A stretch of DNA of 64,000 nucleotides from Trichinella spiralis (taxonomy: Eukaryota > Nematoda > Enoplea > Trichinellida > Trichinellidae), in NCBI GenBank assembly GCA_000181795.3, contig CM012954.1:9061300-9125299 (forward strand). Reading direction: 5' to 3'. Made by a program: the position numbers and the translations under genes. Below are positions 1 through 11,580 of this stretch, piece by piece. Each line of letters opens with the position of its first letter. Position 1 is the first letter of the stretch. The notes under the pieces are model-generated. The model was not told where the DNA came from, searched no databases, and worked only from the letters and a program-made list of their open reading frames with translations.

Positions 1-69
1 TAAGAATTCGCTTTCCTATCTAAATTAGTTTCGCTAAAATAAATTGTTTTTTTTGAAATCATTTCCAGT

Positions 70-173
70 AGATGAAAATTTCTACCTGTTCTCTAAGTGT
101 GCAGCAACTCGATTGAAGCGTAACAACAAGAATAAGAAATCAACTTACGAATTAGGTATGAGGTGGGACAAGT
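70..173 (+). CDS. Possible 3' terminal exon of an unrecognised gene (partial)
   Basis: A T-rich tract ending in TTTCCAG at about 69 is followed by an open frame of about 34 codons. It ends in TAA at 171-173 and reads DENFYLFSKCAATRLKRN then a Lys/Asn-rich tail ending GMRWDK. The acceptor-like site, the uninterrupted frame and the absence of a start suggest the last exon of a plus-strand gene whose body lies left of the window. I do not recognise the family. It would be convergent with NAT10. It may be chance, because the frame is short. Confidence 0.3.
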
Positions 174-760
174 AAAACGTGAAAGCTTGCTGGAATCATT
201 TGTTGCGTAGTAACACACCGCTCAATGGTCAAACGTGCATATGCTAACTGCACTGAATAGAGAGTAATACCCTGAAATATACTGAAAGTAATAATCCCTT
301 GCGGAGAACGTATTCGTTGAAAAATTTGCATGTTTGTTGGTTGCTAGTCGAAAATAAAACAATGTCTGTTATTGATTATTCAAATGGAGAAAGCAAAGCA
401 TGAACGTAGATCATTTATGGAAATTTTCCATGTCTTATTAATATTATTATATAATAAATGAACCGTTTGAAATTAGCTCATTGTACTGCAGTACGGTTTA
501 CCCATTTACTGAAAATTGAACTTGAAGTATAAAAGCGAGTGTAATTTTTTAACACAGAAAACTTTAAACAAACTGTGTAAAAGCAAATCATTGTCGTGTT
601 CGTCGTTACACGATTGATTCTCCAGTTGCTGCAAGTGATCGTTTGCAAACTTTACAAGAGCCAGAAGCAGAACAACTTCAGTATTTTGAACGTGATGAAA
701 AATATATAGAAAGAAAAAAAACATATATATATATATATATATTGTATTGCTGCATATTGC
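174..760. other. Intergenic, AT-rich, no gene seen
   Basis: The region lies between the possible exon at the left edge and the NAT10 stop. It holds a (TA)n run at about 723-742 and short open frames without coding character. Confidence 0.6.
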
Positions 761-3700
761 TCAAACTTGAACATTCAGTTTGCGAGGCCTTTTTTTCGAT
801 GATTTCGCTTTTTTGAACAATTTTCGTTTGCCAATAGTGACGGTTCTTTGTTCAACATTTTCCAACATGCTCTGTTCGACCGCTTCAATCCGGTACATCT
901 TCAGTTCACTTTCTGACAGCTGAATGCTGAGCTGTCGGTCTGCTTTTTCCTTCTCTTCTTCGGCATATTCATTCAATTCTTCATCCAAACTACGTTGAAG
1001 ACCGGCTATTTGTAAATTTGGTTGTTTCTCAATTCCAAACTCACATTCAACAGCTGATTCACAGATCTCATTCATACACTGAAAATGTACAAAAAAGAAA
1101 TGAAAGAAAAATAGATTTATTTTCCATTTGTATTACTTACTTGAATAGATTTGATGATAATGCGATTGAACAAAGCTAACACCTGTGCCGACTGCAATTT
1201 CAATTCTTTCCCCAAATCAGCCACATTTTTCAGCTGTAATCCAAATGCCAACAAAATCGCCTTAAAACAATCATCACAATAAAATTGAAATCGAAAGGAA
1301 AAAATCCCTTTTTTTAAATCATTATGAAATACTGAAATTGTTGAACTATTAATTATATTATTTAATTGAAACAAAACAACGGCCCATTTTTCAATCAATA
1401 AATGTTCACTGAAATTAAATATTCAACGACATCAAACAAGTGCATCTCAGTTAGCTGTTCAATTTTTAAATGATAAATGTCACCGTCACTCACCACTTCG
1501 ACAGCATTGAGATTGATGTTGAGCTTGCCGAGAAAATACAATTTCCCTATCGATGGTACAAGATCGACGATCAGATGATGGTCGATCAAATTTCGACTGT
1601 ACATTTCAATACGTTTCAGGTCGTGATTGGTGAAATAAACGGCCAATTCTTTTCGATCAAGCGGAGTGGTTTGTGCAGCAGCTTGTGCATTGAACATCTG
1701 CAAGTTCGGTTTGGCCAATATTCCTAAAGCCAATGGAGCAGGAAAATGGGAAAACGGATTGCTCAACAGAGAAATGAACCGTCTCCGAAAATCTGCAAAA
1801 CATGGACAAAAAAAAGATCAATTGGGATATTTGTCATTTGTTGCCACAGAACAGAATAGAACACAGGTGGTAGTGAATAATTTCGCTTTTTACCCGTCCA
1901 ATAAGCGATCAGCCATGGCTGATCCGTGTTCAACGTTTTCAACATGATGCACGAATATTCGCCGGTAAGTTCATTGGCAATTTGTCGAATGTAGACGGGA
2001 TAAAACTGACTTCTGGCCCAAAATCTTGAAATAAAAATAAAATAATACCTTTTTCATTCATAAATGATTGATCAAGTGAAACCGTTGCAAAGTTTCTGTC
2101 AGACCGTACGAAACTCCAATCCAATCCAAACGTTCCGCACTTCGTTCGTACAACCTGGACAACAGAGGGGGCAATTTTTTCCGTTGTGAAACGTGCTCAT
2201 CCAACAAACCACGTTTTTCATTATTCTAGAACAGAATGTTTCAAAGTTATAAAAGAGAAACATAAGAGAACCACTAAAACACACATACATGTGATGATAT
2301 ATTGAATTCGATCGGCACAATATCGATGGCACTAGTTGTTGGATCATCAAGTGCAGGAAACTTGCCCTCGTAGTACCGCTGCAACAGTTGCACCGCACGT
2401 AATCCATATCCCATCTGTATAAATGTAACAACAAAGAAAAACAACCATTAAAAACCATTCACATAAATATCATAAAACTAACTCGTTGATAATCTGGATG
2501 TGTCGCAATGCGAACAATTCTAGCGCCACATAGAGAAGGAAAATCTTCATCTTGAAACTGCAATTTTGCAAGCAGTTGCAATTGTCATAAGGAAAAGTTG
2601 AAAGTGAACAGCAAAACCCAAACCTGCTGAACCAAAGTCCACGGAATAAGATCGCCCGACGGTCGCTTACCGCTCGTTAAACTAGTGTGCACGCTGGCTT
2701 TGCTTAGATCGCCTTCTAGGCATACTTGCACGACGCACAAAATTTCTGGTATATTGTTGCTATTTTGGACAAATGGACCAAGAAGAACGAACAAATGATG
2801 AGCTGGAGCATCGGACATCATTTGCAAATCATTCGGCGAATTCTACAACAATTGCACCAAATGCAACAATCTACAACGCATATAAAAGATCCAGCAATAC
2901 AGTACTGACTTTGTAATGAGCTGCAACGTATATGGACATCATGCGTTGCAAAAATAATTCGGATGCTTTGTGGAAACAGAATAGTGTATCACGATTGACA
3001 TAATACGTAAAATCGGAAAAACGACAAAGTTAAGGAAATGAAATTCATTGGCGAAATTATTATAGAAAAAAATGAAGAATATTTCAGAGTAAATTAAAAA
3101 TATAAAGCAGCATTTAAATACCCCGTTTACTGTAAAGTTACATATATAATTTGAGAAAAGTAAATTATAGATTAATAAAAAGAAAGAAAGGATATAGATC
3201 ACAGTGTTCAGGAGGTGGACAGCCACCACCTGATACTTTTGGTATTGTAGTGACGTCCAAGCACAACAGCTGATTCAACCATAGCTCCACATCGTCACCA
3301 GGCTTGTATCGAATTGATTCACTGAGTGTAAGTTCACTCAACGTTCTACCTAAAATTAAAAATCAGAGAAAATCAAAAATCAACACTATTATTATTATTA
3401 TTATACCTCCGACAGTCTGAAATTTAAAATTTTCGGCTGAAATGTTGCTCGATGATTTGGAAAGTGCAGTCAATTTGGAACTTTGTTCACGCAATTCTTG
3501 CAACAGTTTCAAAGACAACGATCTGCCAGTTCCTTCATATCTTGAAAAGAAAAAAATCAATCAATCAAAAAATACATCACAGATTTGCTTGGCCATTTCC
3601 AGCAATTGTACCCGTTAACTGTAGACGATATGAACACCAAATACGGTCCAAGCAACTGCTTAACATGCAACAAAGGAATGGCAGCTGCTTCGTCAATAAT

Positions 3701-5567
3701 AACCAATTCCGCTTGTCCAAGCTTTATAGCGTCAGTAGGATGTATATACTAGCACATATGTACCGCAGTGAAGCAAAGCGAAAAAAAAGAAAAAACAACT
3801 CTACCACAGCTTGCTTACTTGTATTGTTTGTCGCTGTCCACGTGTGACATTGATTCGAACAACAGCTTTATTAAATTCTGGATTAATCGACTGCACCACT
3901 TCGTAATCGATGTGCTCCTGAAAAAGAATAAAAACAACACCAAATCCAATAGAAGTAACAAAATTTAAACTTTTAAATATTACCTACCTCAAATTGCAAT
4001 GCGTCAAAACCTTTGCAAACAAATTGAAAAAATGTTTTCAAATTTTCAGGGCCAGGAGAAGTTACAAATATATTGGAATATCTAAAATGGAAACAAACAA
4101 AAAAGAACAAAAACATATTAAAATTCAATTAGAAAGCAAAAACGAAAAACAAATACAAGTAGTGTACCCGAATCCGATTGCACCAGCAGCAGCCAAACCA
4201 AGCGCCGCAGATTTTCCACGACCCCGGGCAGCCGTGAGGGAAACTGTGTGTTTAAGGTTGTTTTCCGAAATTACGTCAAAAAGTTTCAAAATCACCTTAG
4301 CCTGAATGTAGCAAAACAAAACTATTTAATATTTGAAATAAAAAAAAAGAGAAACATCTTTCGAATAGAATAGTGATTTTATTTTTGCATACTTGGTCGA
4401 GCGTTTTGCACTGCTTTAATAATTTCCCTACGGTCGGAGCATCGCTCATCGATTCTATAAGCTGCTTCAATTCCGTTGCATTAGAGGCAACTTTCTGCTG
4501 AAAAATAATTCAAAAAAAAAACTTTGAGAAACAAATGATATGCGTCAATTTCTATTTGAACATGATCATCAAATTCAAATTCAAATACAAATATAAATCA
4601 GTTGTCGTCATTCAGTTCGACTTACTTTCGCTTCAGCAGAAGCGGGATCTATTGCCGAAACAGCCGACGACAACGGTAAGACATTCAATTCGTCATCAAG
4701 CAAGAGGCAAGTTTTGCACGACGCTAATGATAGTAAAAATCTAGAAAATATTCACCGTAAAATAAAACTCTCATTGTGGATACAAATTGTGTTCGTATTG
4801 TTGAACTGCGCGAAATCGGGTAAAAACAACCAACCGTTCGTTGAATCTAGCCACCACGTCCTGATGGGCTTCGGTACGATAACGAGAATGAACATCCTAA
4901 ATCGAAAGATATTCACTGAACAAACAAACAAACAACAAATAATACACATACCATCGTCATAGCGTGCAGTTGTCGAATTGAATGCAACGAATGCAACAGA
5001 ATGACAACAAGGCCGCCGCCTTCGACCGTCTCGATCGTTCGAGCCAACAAATTTGGCGTCATTGCTTCGAAATCCTGAACAAAACAAACGTTCAGCAAGA
5101 TTGTAATTGTAAAACTGCAACAAACACCAACCTGCAGCACACACATGCCGTATGTGTTTCCGAGAATTTTGTGCGTTTCCGAATAATAGCAATAGCGAAT
5201 CTCGGTGGACGAAATGAACAGTTCGAACTGATTTTCTTCATTTATTGAAGCTTTGCCGGCGCGTAATTTTTTCATAATCAATTTCATTCGTTTCTTCCGA
5301 TGGCTGCAATTAAATTTACCACCGAACGATGAAAATAAAACTTGCAAATCAACACTGTAAAGTCAACCTGGAAAAGCCGAGCTCTTTCTTGTAACACCAA
5401 AGTACGCTGGGACGGGCGCGGACGGTGGCTTTGGACAGAAGATGATGCAAAATGGCCACTTGTTCGCGTGCCTTCTCGCCAATGACGATCAACAAACTCC
5501 GATGGCCCAAATGAATGCCATTTTCAATAAGCACGCGAATACGACTGTCTATCTTTCTTCGAATCAT
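761..5567 (-). CDS. NAT10: RNA cytidine acetyltransferase NAT10 (Kre33/TmcA family)
   Basis: The enzyme makes N4-acetylcytidine in 18S rRNA and tRNA using acetyl-CoA and ATP, and acts in the nucleolus. I trace 21 exons (5567-5368, 5303-5132, 5074-4952, 4896-4835, 4740-4626, 4497-4393, 4301-4168, 4081-3988, 3917-3819, 3748-3612, 3540-3407, 3349-3196, 3006-2910, 2842-2624, 2557-2483, 2414-2289, 2225-2083, 2024-1894, 1792-1494, 1260-1141, 1078-761). Their lengths sum to 3057 nt, or 1018 aa against about 1025 in human. Landmarks in order: N-terminus MIRRKIDSRIRVLIENG; RPSVLWCYKKELGFSSHRKK; Walker A region AARGRGKSAALGLAAAGA; helicase-like VIIDEAAAIPL; GYEGTGRSLSLKLL; NSPNDLQMMSDAPAHHLF; GNAT acetyl-CoA loop HPDYQRMGYGLRAVQLL; tRNA-binding DLKRIEMYSRNLIDHHLI; basic tail KRKLFKKAKSSKKRPRK. 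The start follows an in-frame match to family N-termini. Nineteen introns are GT-AG and one is AT-AC (separate entry). Confidence 0.96.
3007..3195 (-). other. U12-type AT-AC intron inside NAT10
   Basis: The intron begins ATATCCTTTC directly after exon 12 (ends 3196), ends TTTTAC at 3007, and carries TTCCTTAAC at 3037-3029, 23 nt upstream of the 3' end. These match the minor-spliceosome 5' splice site (RTATCCTTT) and branch site (TTCCTTAAC) consensus. Joining at these points gives CDLYYVNRDTLF, in line with the conserved family sequence, and keeps the whole gene in frame. No AG dinucleotide occurs on this strand between about 3131 and the exon, so a GT-AG alternative at this exon is not available. 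Confidence 0.92.
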
Positions 5568-6543
5568 TTGCTAGAAGTAGATTTGTTTTTTAATTTTAAA
5601 GTGACAAACTTTTCAAACCAAAATAAACCAATACAACAATCAGTGGCGAAGAACTGAAATAAATTCACCAACTCTTACGTGCATCATCGAACAAACAGTT
5701 CAATTCTCTTTGTATTCATAAACAAAAGTTAAACAAAACAGACTACAAATTAATCAAACATAATACATCAAAGAAAATAAAATATTTTTATAAACAACTC
5801 GTGAACTACTACTGTTTTTTTTTAATCTTATCCACTCACTGACGATGATGCACAATTACACATGCGCAACGCAAAATTCACCCGCTACAGTACTCCTAAA
5901 ATGAAGTTTACAAAAGTATACTGTAAAAATAAATAACTGAACAATTACGTTTCTTCAGAAAATAATTCGAAATACTTCAATCAATACAAACCTTTATTGA
6001 TTTTCAGTGCTTTAAACAATATTTTTAAAAATTGCTTCATCAACGAAAAAAAATCTAGATCCAGCTAGCTGAATCATCGGCCACAGCAATTTTTCTTAAA
6101 TGTAGTGCTATTTTTTTTAATCAAATACTTCAACAGATAGAGTTGCATGTGGCCAGCACAAAATTAGTCACGCTGATCATTTTTCATGGGATAAAACGCA
6201 AAATGTTCAATAGGTAAAGCAACTTTTTGTTTGTAAAGCAGAGCAGCAAATGGCACTGGTTGAAAAGGTTGAATGGAAGATATACACACATACACAGATA
6301 CACACACACACACACAGACAGACAGACAGACAGTAAGGCAGCAATTCACTTCTCTTCAGTGCTACAAAATTGATTATATTACATTTGATTGAACAGAGTA
6401 TGGCAATCAAAATAGAAAAGTATCAACTGAATCTTTGTGCTAAGAAGAAAAAATTAGGAAGAAAAAGCAAAATTTTGATAACAAAAAAACTGAAGAAAAA
6501 AAACAAGTGGTTGGTTAAAAGAGGGCAAAAATTTTACAAGTGC
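5568..6543. other. Intergenic between NAT10 and trehalase
   Basis: This holds the NAT10 upstream region and the 3' flank of trehalase, both read on the minus strand. A tract of CA and GACA repeats lies at about 6281-6333. No open frame here looks coding. A TTCTAG just before the NAT10 ATG could be a splice acceptor (5' UTR intron or trans-splice site), but this cannot be decided from sequence. Confidence 0.6.
6281..6333. repeat. CA / GACA microsatellite
   Basis: A run of CACATACACA, then (CA)n, then five GACA units. It produces long artefactual frames of Val/Cys on the minus strand. Confidence 0.9.
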
Positions 6544-9500
6544 TCACATGGCATAATTGGGATATGGTCCCTCTCTTTTCAGTTCTTCACCATAAGTCAT
6601 CAGCAGATCCAATATTACACCGTTGGTCCACCCGAAACCTTCTTGAACAGTATATTCGCCTCCGCCGCCGATTCCATAATGACCCTCTACACGGTACTGG
6701 AGGAATAGAAATAAATTGAACGATAAAAATGAAGCAGAGCAAATGCAGCAAAATAAGTACCTTTTCGAACATTTTTCCGGCATACTGGAAAAATACAAAC
6801 CAAACACCGTCGATCCAATTTTGTGCAACTTTGAAAGCAATCTGCTGAGCAAAGATGTCACCACTTTTTCGCAGGCCCTCAATGACCATATGATTGTGCG
6901 GTGCCCAACCGTTCGGACGATCCCATTGCTCATCTGACGCATGCATACTGGACGGTATACCGTAGGGCATGGATGAGATGCCATTTTCCTGAAAATGAAA
7001 CGAAACAACAAACGAAACTAAATAAATAAATAAATAAATAAATACACTGCTAGTTACCTCGAGATATTTGGCAATTTGCTGTCCAACTTTCTTCTTGTCG
7101 TTCAGTACACAGTCAAAGTACAACGGTGCCAAGTTGGAAGGATAAAAAGTAGGGGATTTAGCACCTCGACCATCACGTTCGTCCAAATCGATGTCGTACC
7201 ACATTTTGTCAATTGGATCCCAGAACGCATCGTGCAGATCTTCCTTCATCCTTTGGTATTTCTTCTGGTGAACTTCAGCCATCGTCTGATCGCCAAGCAC
7301 GTTGTACAGTCGACTGAGCACCGCCTCACTGCCGCACAGAATTGCTTGCAAATCGACAGGCACGATCCGTCTGGTGCGTATTGAGCGGACCGTTTTGTTC
7401 AAATCGCCGTCTCGTCGAAACCAACGCGTGCCGAAGTCGATGCCAGATTCACAGGCGGACACAATATCCGACCAGATCCGTTTTTTGCCCGCTTCTGAAA
7501 TATTTGTTAAGAAAAAAATTTACTTTTTTAATAATTGTAAATAAATAAGCAGCAAATCACAAACCAGTGAATTCAAGAGATGCAGAAGCTAGATCTTCAG
7601 TATAGGATTCGGCTCTTGGTAGATCAGTGTCAACTCGATATTGATGCAATTGCAACGTTTTGCCATTTTCATCCTTGTAGACAAAGCCTCGATTTTTGTA
7701 CCAAAATTGCAACTCTTTTTCAAGTCTCGGAAGCATGTTCACAAGTACAGCTTTGTCTTTGGTGGCTTGATAATAATCCCAAACGCTCATAGTTAACAAA
7801 GGTGGCTGGGATCGATTTTTGTAATAAATGCGACCACCGTTTGGAACAAATCCAAATCTGAAACAATACATACATATATATATATATATATAAATTATAT
7901 GGAATGAAATTTTCATCACACAAAAAAGAAGAAGAAGAATAAGAAAATTTCATCAACTGCTCACTCACTGGTCGATGATTGTTGCAAAATTGAGGATCAT
8001 ATTTCTGGCCGTTTCATACATTTCAGAAGCCAGCAAGCCTTTCAAAATCCAGTAAGTGTCCCAGTAGTAGAATTCTCGAAACCGTCCACCGGGTATGATG
8101 AACGGGTGGGGCACGGAAATGAAGGTGAAACGATTTGGTTCCGTTTTCACTTGGTCAGTTACCTGAAAATATTGAAATTTCATCAATTCAACCAGATCTA
8201 ATAAAAAATCTTTCTAATAAAACGAAAGTGAATTGCAAAAGGAAAAAAAAAGAAGCATCATCCGGTTGAGTAGAGGAGAATAACTGCTCGAGTGGAAAAT
8301 AAATTTCGAAAAAAAAACCCCTGATGCTCCAACAAAATGAACAATTAATTCTTATTTATTCTTTTAAAGCTCTAAAATGATGCTATGAAAAAAAAGAATT
8401 TAAATATTGAAAAAACCACATATACTTGAATGACAACGAAAACTGTTGAATAATTAAACAACTGATGCATACAATTTTTCAATAATTCGAGAAGAAAAAA
8501 GCTGCAGCGCGAATTGCATGCAGCATTCTCACTATTACTATTATTGATATTATTATTATTATTGTCGTTATTATAGCATTTAAGAGCGTGAAATTTTTGA
8601 TTTATTTACACTAAACTGACCAGATGTCAGGTTTCTCTTAATAGAACAAGTCAAACTGAATATAAATTTTGAAAAGAACAGGAAATGTGTTTTGATCAAT
8701 TATTCAAAATGGCACCCCTTTTTTCCTTGATACACTACTTTTGAAGAAGAAGCAAGCAAGCGTTTCTATTCGATTTGAAAACAAAGCAGGAAAATAAACG
8801 AATAATGATAATTTTTGAAATGAATAAATGAACAAACAAAAAAAAATATGTTTTCTCAGCAAAATACAGTAAGATTGAATTTATGTTTGCCGAAAGCAAT
8901 GCAGTTGTTGGGTTGAAATTAATAAAAGCTCCACTGCCAGTTTTTGAAAACAAGTATACACCTCAAGTGAAGGGGAAAAACACTGCGCGAAACGTCATTA
9001 ATATTATTTCACCAAAGCCCTACTGACCTGGACGTGTAAAAATTTTTACCATTGAAAATGAAAATAAATACTAATAATACCAATAGAATTTGTGTAATTG
9101 ACGACGAAGATCTGATAATTTTTTATCAAATACAATTTTCATTTTCATTACAAATGTCAACTGTCAAAAACTACACAATATTGATGTAAAATGATGATAA
9201 CAATTATTAGATGAAGAAAAATGAAATAATAATAATACAAACATGATATGATGACAAAATATAAAACCCTTATCACTTGCTGTAGATAAAAATTATAAAT
9301 TGCAAAAGATGATTAAAGTAAAAAAGTTGAGTGGAAAAAAAAATTAATTTGTTATTGATATCAATTTTCCCAATGAGAGAAAGGGGGAGGGGATATTGAT
9401 TTTTGCAACTTATAGTTGATGTTATTTTTTGTTACCGCGTTGTGTTAACTTTCGACTATCAGAAATCAATAAATCTCAGGAAATTATTTTTTTCACATAA

Positions 9501-10185
9501 AAAAAGAACAATAAAATATGAATGCCAAACAAACAAATGAATAAAAATGAACATGGAAAACAGCAGACGCGACGACACATGTCGTCGAATCAAGGAGAAG
9601 AAGTTTTTACCCCGTTGTCGAAAAGTTCCAAATCAAATGAACGAATGGAGGCGAATTTCAATATATACGAAAAAATTAAGTGATTTATTCAAATATATCT
9701 GAAACTCTTACCTCTCGGCAAAGTTTTTTCCACTTTCCATGTACGAAATAAGCCCAAAGGCGAAAGTGTTCGTCGGCAATTTTCAAAAACGACTTCGGCC
9801 TCGGAACCCAGTCGACCGGCTGGCATTCCTTCAATTCCGAACCAGGAGGGGAGAAATATTTTTTGATAAACATATCCAACGCTTTCGGATCGGTTTTATT
9901 TTCCACCGTTTCAAACGCTTGCAAAACCACATCCGGATCGTACAGCAATGCCATGTCGACAAAATATTTGCTGTCTTGAAACAGGCGAGATTTCTGAATC
10001 ACGTCCAGCAACGGTCCGTGACAAAAAATATCGCTAAAAATTAACAAGAATAAAAAAAATCTTTTTTTTTCTGAAATGAAATCAACACATTACCAAATAT
10101 CATTCGTTGGCAATGGATTGGATGCAACATATCCAACAAGAACAACAACAACAACACCAACTGTGATGAAATTCATAAATAGCAT
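6544..10185 (-). CDS. TREH: Trehalase (glycoside hydrolase family 37)
   Basis: It hydrolyses alpha,alpha-trehalose to two glucoses; trehalose is a major sugar of nematodes. Seven exons (10185-10094, 10033-9712, 8162-7969, 7857-7565, 7494-7058, 6988-6761, 6696-6544) sum to 1719 nt, 572 aa, a normal animal length. The N-terminus is a Val-rich signal peptide ([20 protein letters not shown]). The mature part opens with [14 protein letters not shown]. Family signatures are [15 protein letters not shown] (exon 3), [10 protein letters not shown] (exon 6) and [10 protein letters not shown] with the catalytic Glu (exon 7). The general-acid motif reads [10 protein letters not shown], where relatives usually have ESGWDF; the catalytic Asp is kept. 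Exons 2 and 3 are separated by a 1.5-kb intron, long for this window. No C-terminal anchor is seen (ends [10 protein letters not shown]), so it is probably secreted or lumenal. Confidence 0.96.
8163..9711 (-). other. Long trehalase intron
   Basis: A GT-AG intron of about 1.55 kb, AT-rich. No nested gene was recognised on either strand. Confidence 0.75.
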
Positions 10186-10972
10186 TATTGATTTATAAAA
10201 ATGATAAAAAAGAACAACGTGGAGTGAAATAAATGATTATAAAAAAAACGACAACTTCTTCACTGAAAACTGTGCTGATCAAAACTTCCAATGCCACTGT
10301 AGCAGTGGTAGCAGCAGCAGCAGCAGCAGAAGTAGTAGTAATAGCAGTAGTAGTAGCAGTAGCAGTAGCAGTAGAATCAATATAAACAACAAATGATGGG
10401 CAGCAATAAAAGATGCAGGTTGAAGAAAATGAAATGCAGTGATTTTGTGCGCCCCAATTTAACAGATTGTTGCAACGACAGAAAGTGACACGAGCACGTC
10501 GCACCACTGCTCTCAGACACGTGAGAACAAAAGACGCTGCGCCGCCGTTTTCAACCCTCGTGCAAGCATAATAATATATATTCTAGTCGCATATTCGATA
10601 ACGGAAACGAAATTAGATATTCAATCCGCCTGCTGGGAAAATTCTGCTCTAAAAAAATTACACACGTCTGCTCGGTAAATTTCACTCACTACGACACAGA
10701 TAAGCATTAATAATAATTATGAGATTAACAATTTCATTATATTAGCAGCAAACATGACGACAAGACAGGGTCGTGCAAAACTTGCCTCCAAGGCGCACGA
10801 TTACCTATTACTATGAAAACTTTAATCATACAGATCAACGTCAATTAACCCACCCATTCACCAACATTACACACACCACGCGCTATCAACCTTACTTTTA
10901 AACTTTATTACATTGGAATGTAGACTAGCTTCATCGACACACAACTCTACGTCACACTTATGAATATTATCA
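10186..10972. other. Trehalase upstream region with triplet microsatellite
   Basis: It contains an AGC/AGT triplet tract (about 10301-10375) followed by a less AT-rich stretch around 10480-10560. This is presumably the trehalase promoter and 5' UTR, since trehalase reads away to the left. No gene seen. Confidence 0.5.
10301..10375. repeat. AGC/AGT triplet microsatellite
   Basis: Imperfect (AGC)n and (AGT)n units upstream of trehalase. An antisense frame through it encodes only Ala/Thr runs. Confidence 0.85.
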
Positions 10973-11222
10973 TCAGGTACTCTTTTGCTGCTGGTGTCTC
11001 GTATTTTTCAAGCTTCTATTTCCACTTCCACCGCTGAAACAACAACAACAAAACAAACAAACATTTGTCAACACCGGAACAACATCAACAAGTCTCCTTT
11101 CTAAAACATACCGTTCGTATTGATTCAATTTCAGATTAACAAGTTCAATTTGTAAAAGGATAACATTACAGTAATATCTTTTTTTTTCTACATCTTTGCA
11201 ATGAATTTCAATTTCAATATCC
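10973..11222 (-). CDS. Possible last two exons of an unrecognised gene
   Basis: A frame of about 36 codons (EIEIHCKDVEKKRYYC, then LLQIELVNLKLNQYER) ends at a GT donor near 11112. The acceptor after a GTTGTTTCAG tract near 11036 continues in frame as GGSGNRSLKNTRHQQQKST, then TGA at 10975-10973. The two pieces join cleanly and the first looks helical, but I could not find a start or a convincing upstream exon. The family is not recognised. It would lie just downstream of the catalase-like gene on the same strand. Confidence 0.3.
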
Positions 11223-11580
11223 AACGATGCAGACGTGCGTGATCGAATAAAAAATACAAAGAAGAAGAAGAACAGATAAGCAGAATGCTAAAAGAAAAAT
11301 AAGCTGAGAAAAATAAAAAGAATTTTAACGCATAGATAGAACTTGCGTTATTTCGAGCATTGCAAGCGCAAAACGACAAAATAGTTTTATTAACAATTAA
11401 CAACCAAAACAACAATTGGAATAGTAATAATCATTATCAAAAAAAAACAATTTATGGCAGATTTCAACCGCATTTCGAGAGCATTTATCACAAAATTGGT
11501 AAAATAAATTCAAACATCATCCCCCAAAAAAAGATATTAGAAATAATGAAAATTAGCATATTCAATTCAGTGAAAAAAGG

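Noticed and set aside
6164-6410. Cys/Val-rich minus frames near 6.3 kb
   Set aside because: Translation of CA and GACA repeats.
10193-10507. 104-codon minus frame upstream of trehalase
   Set aside because: An Ala/Thr run from the AGC/AGT microsatellite; no conserved text.
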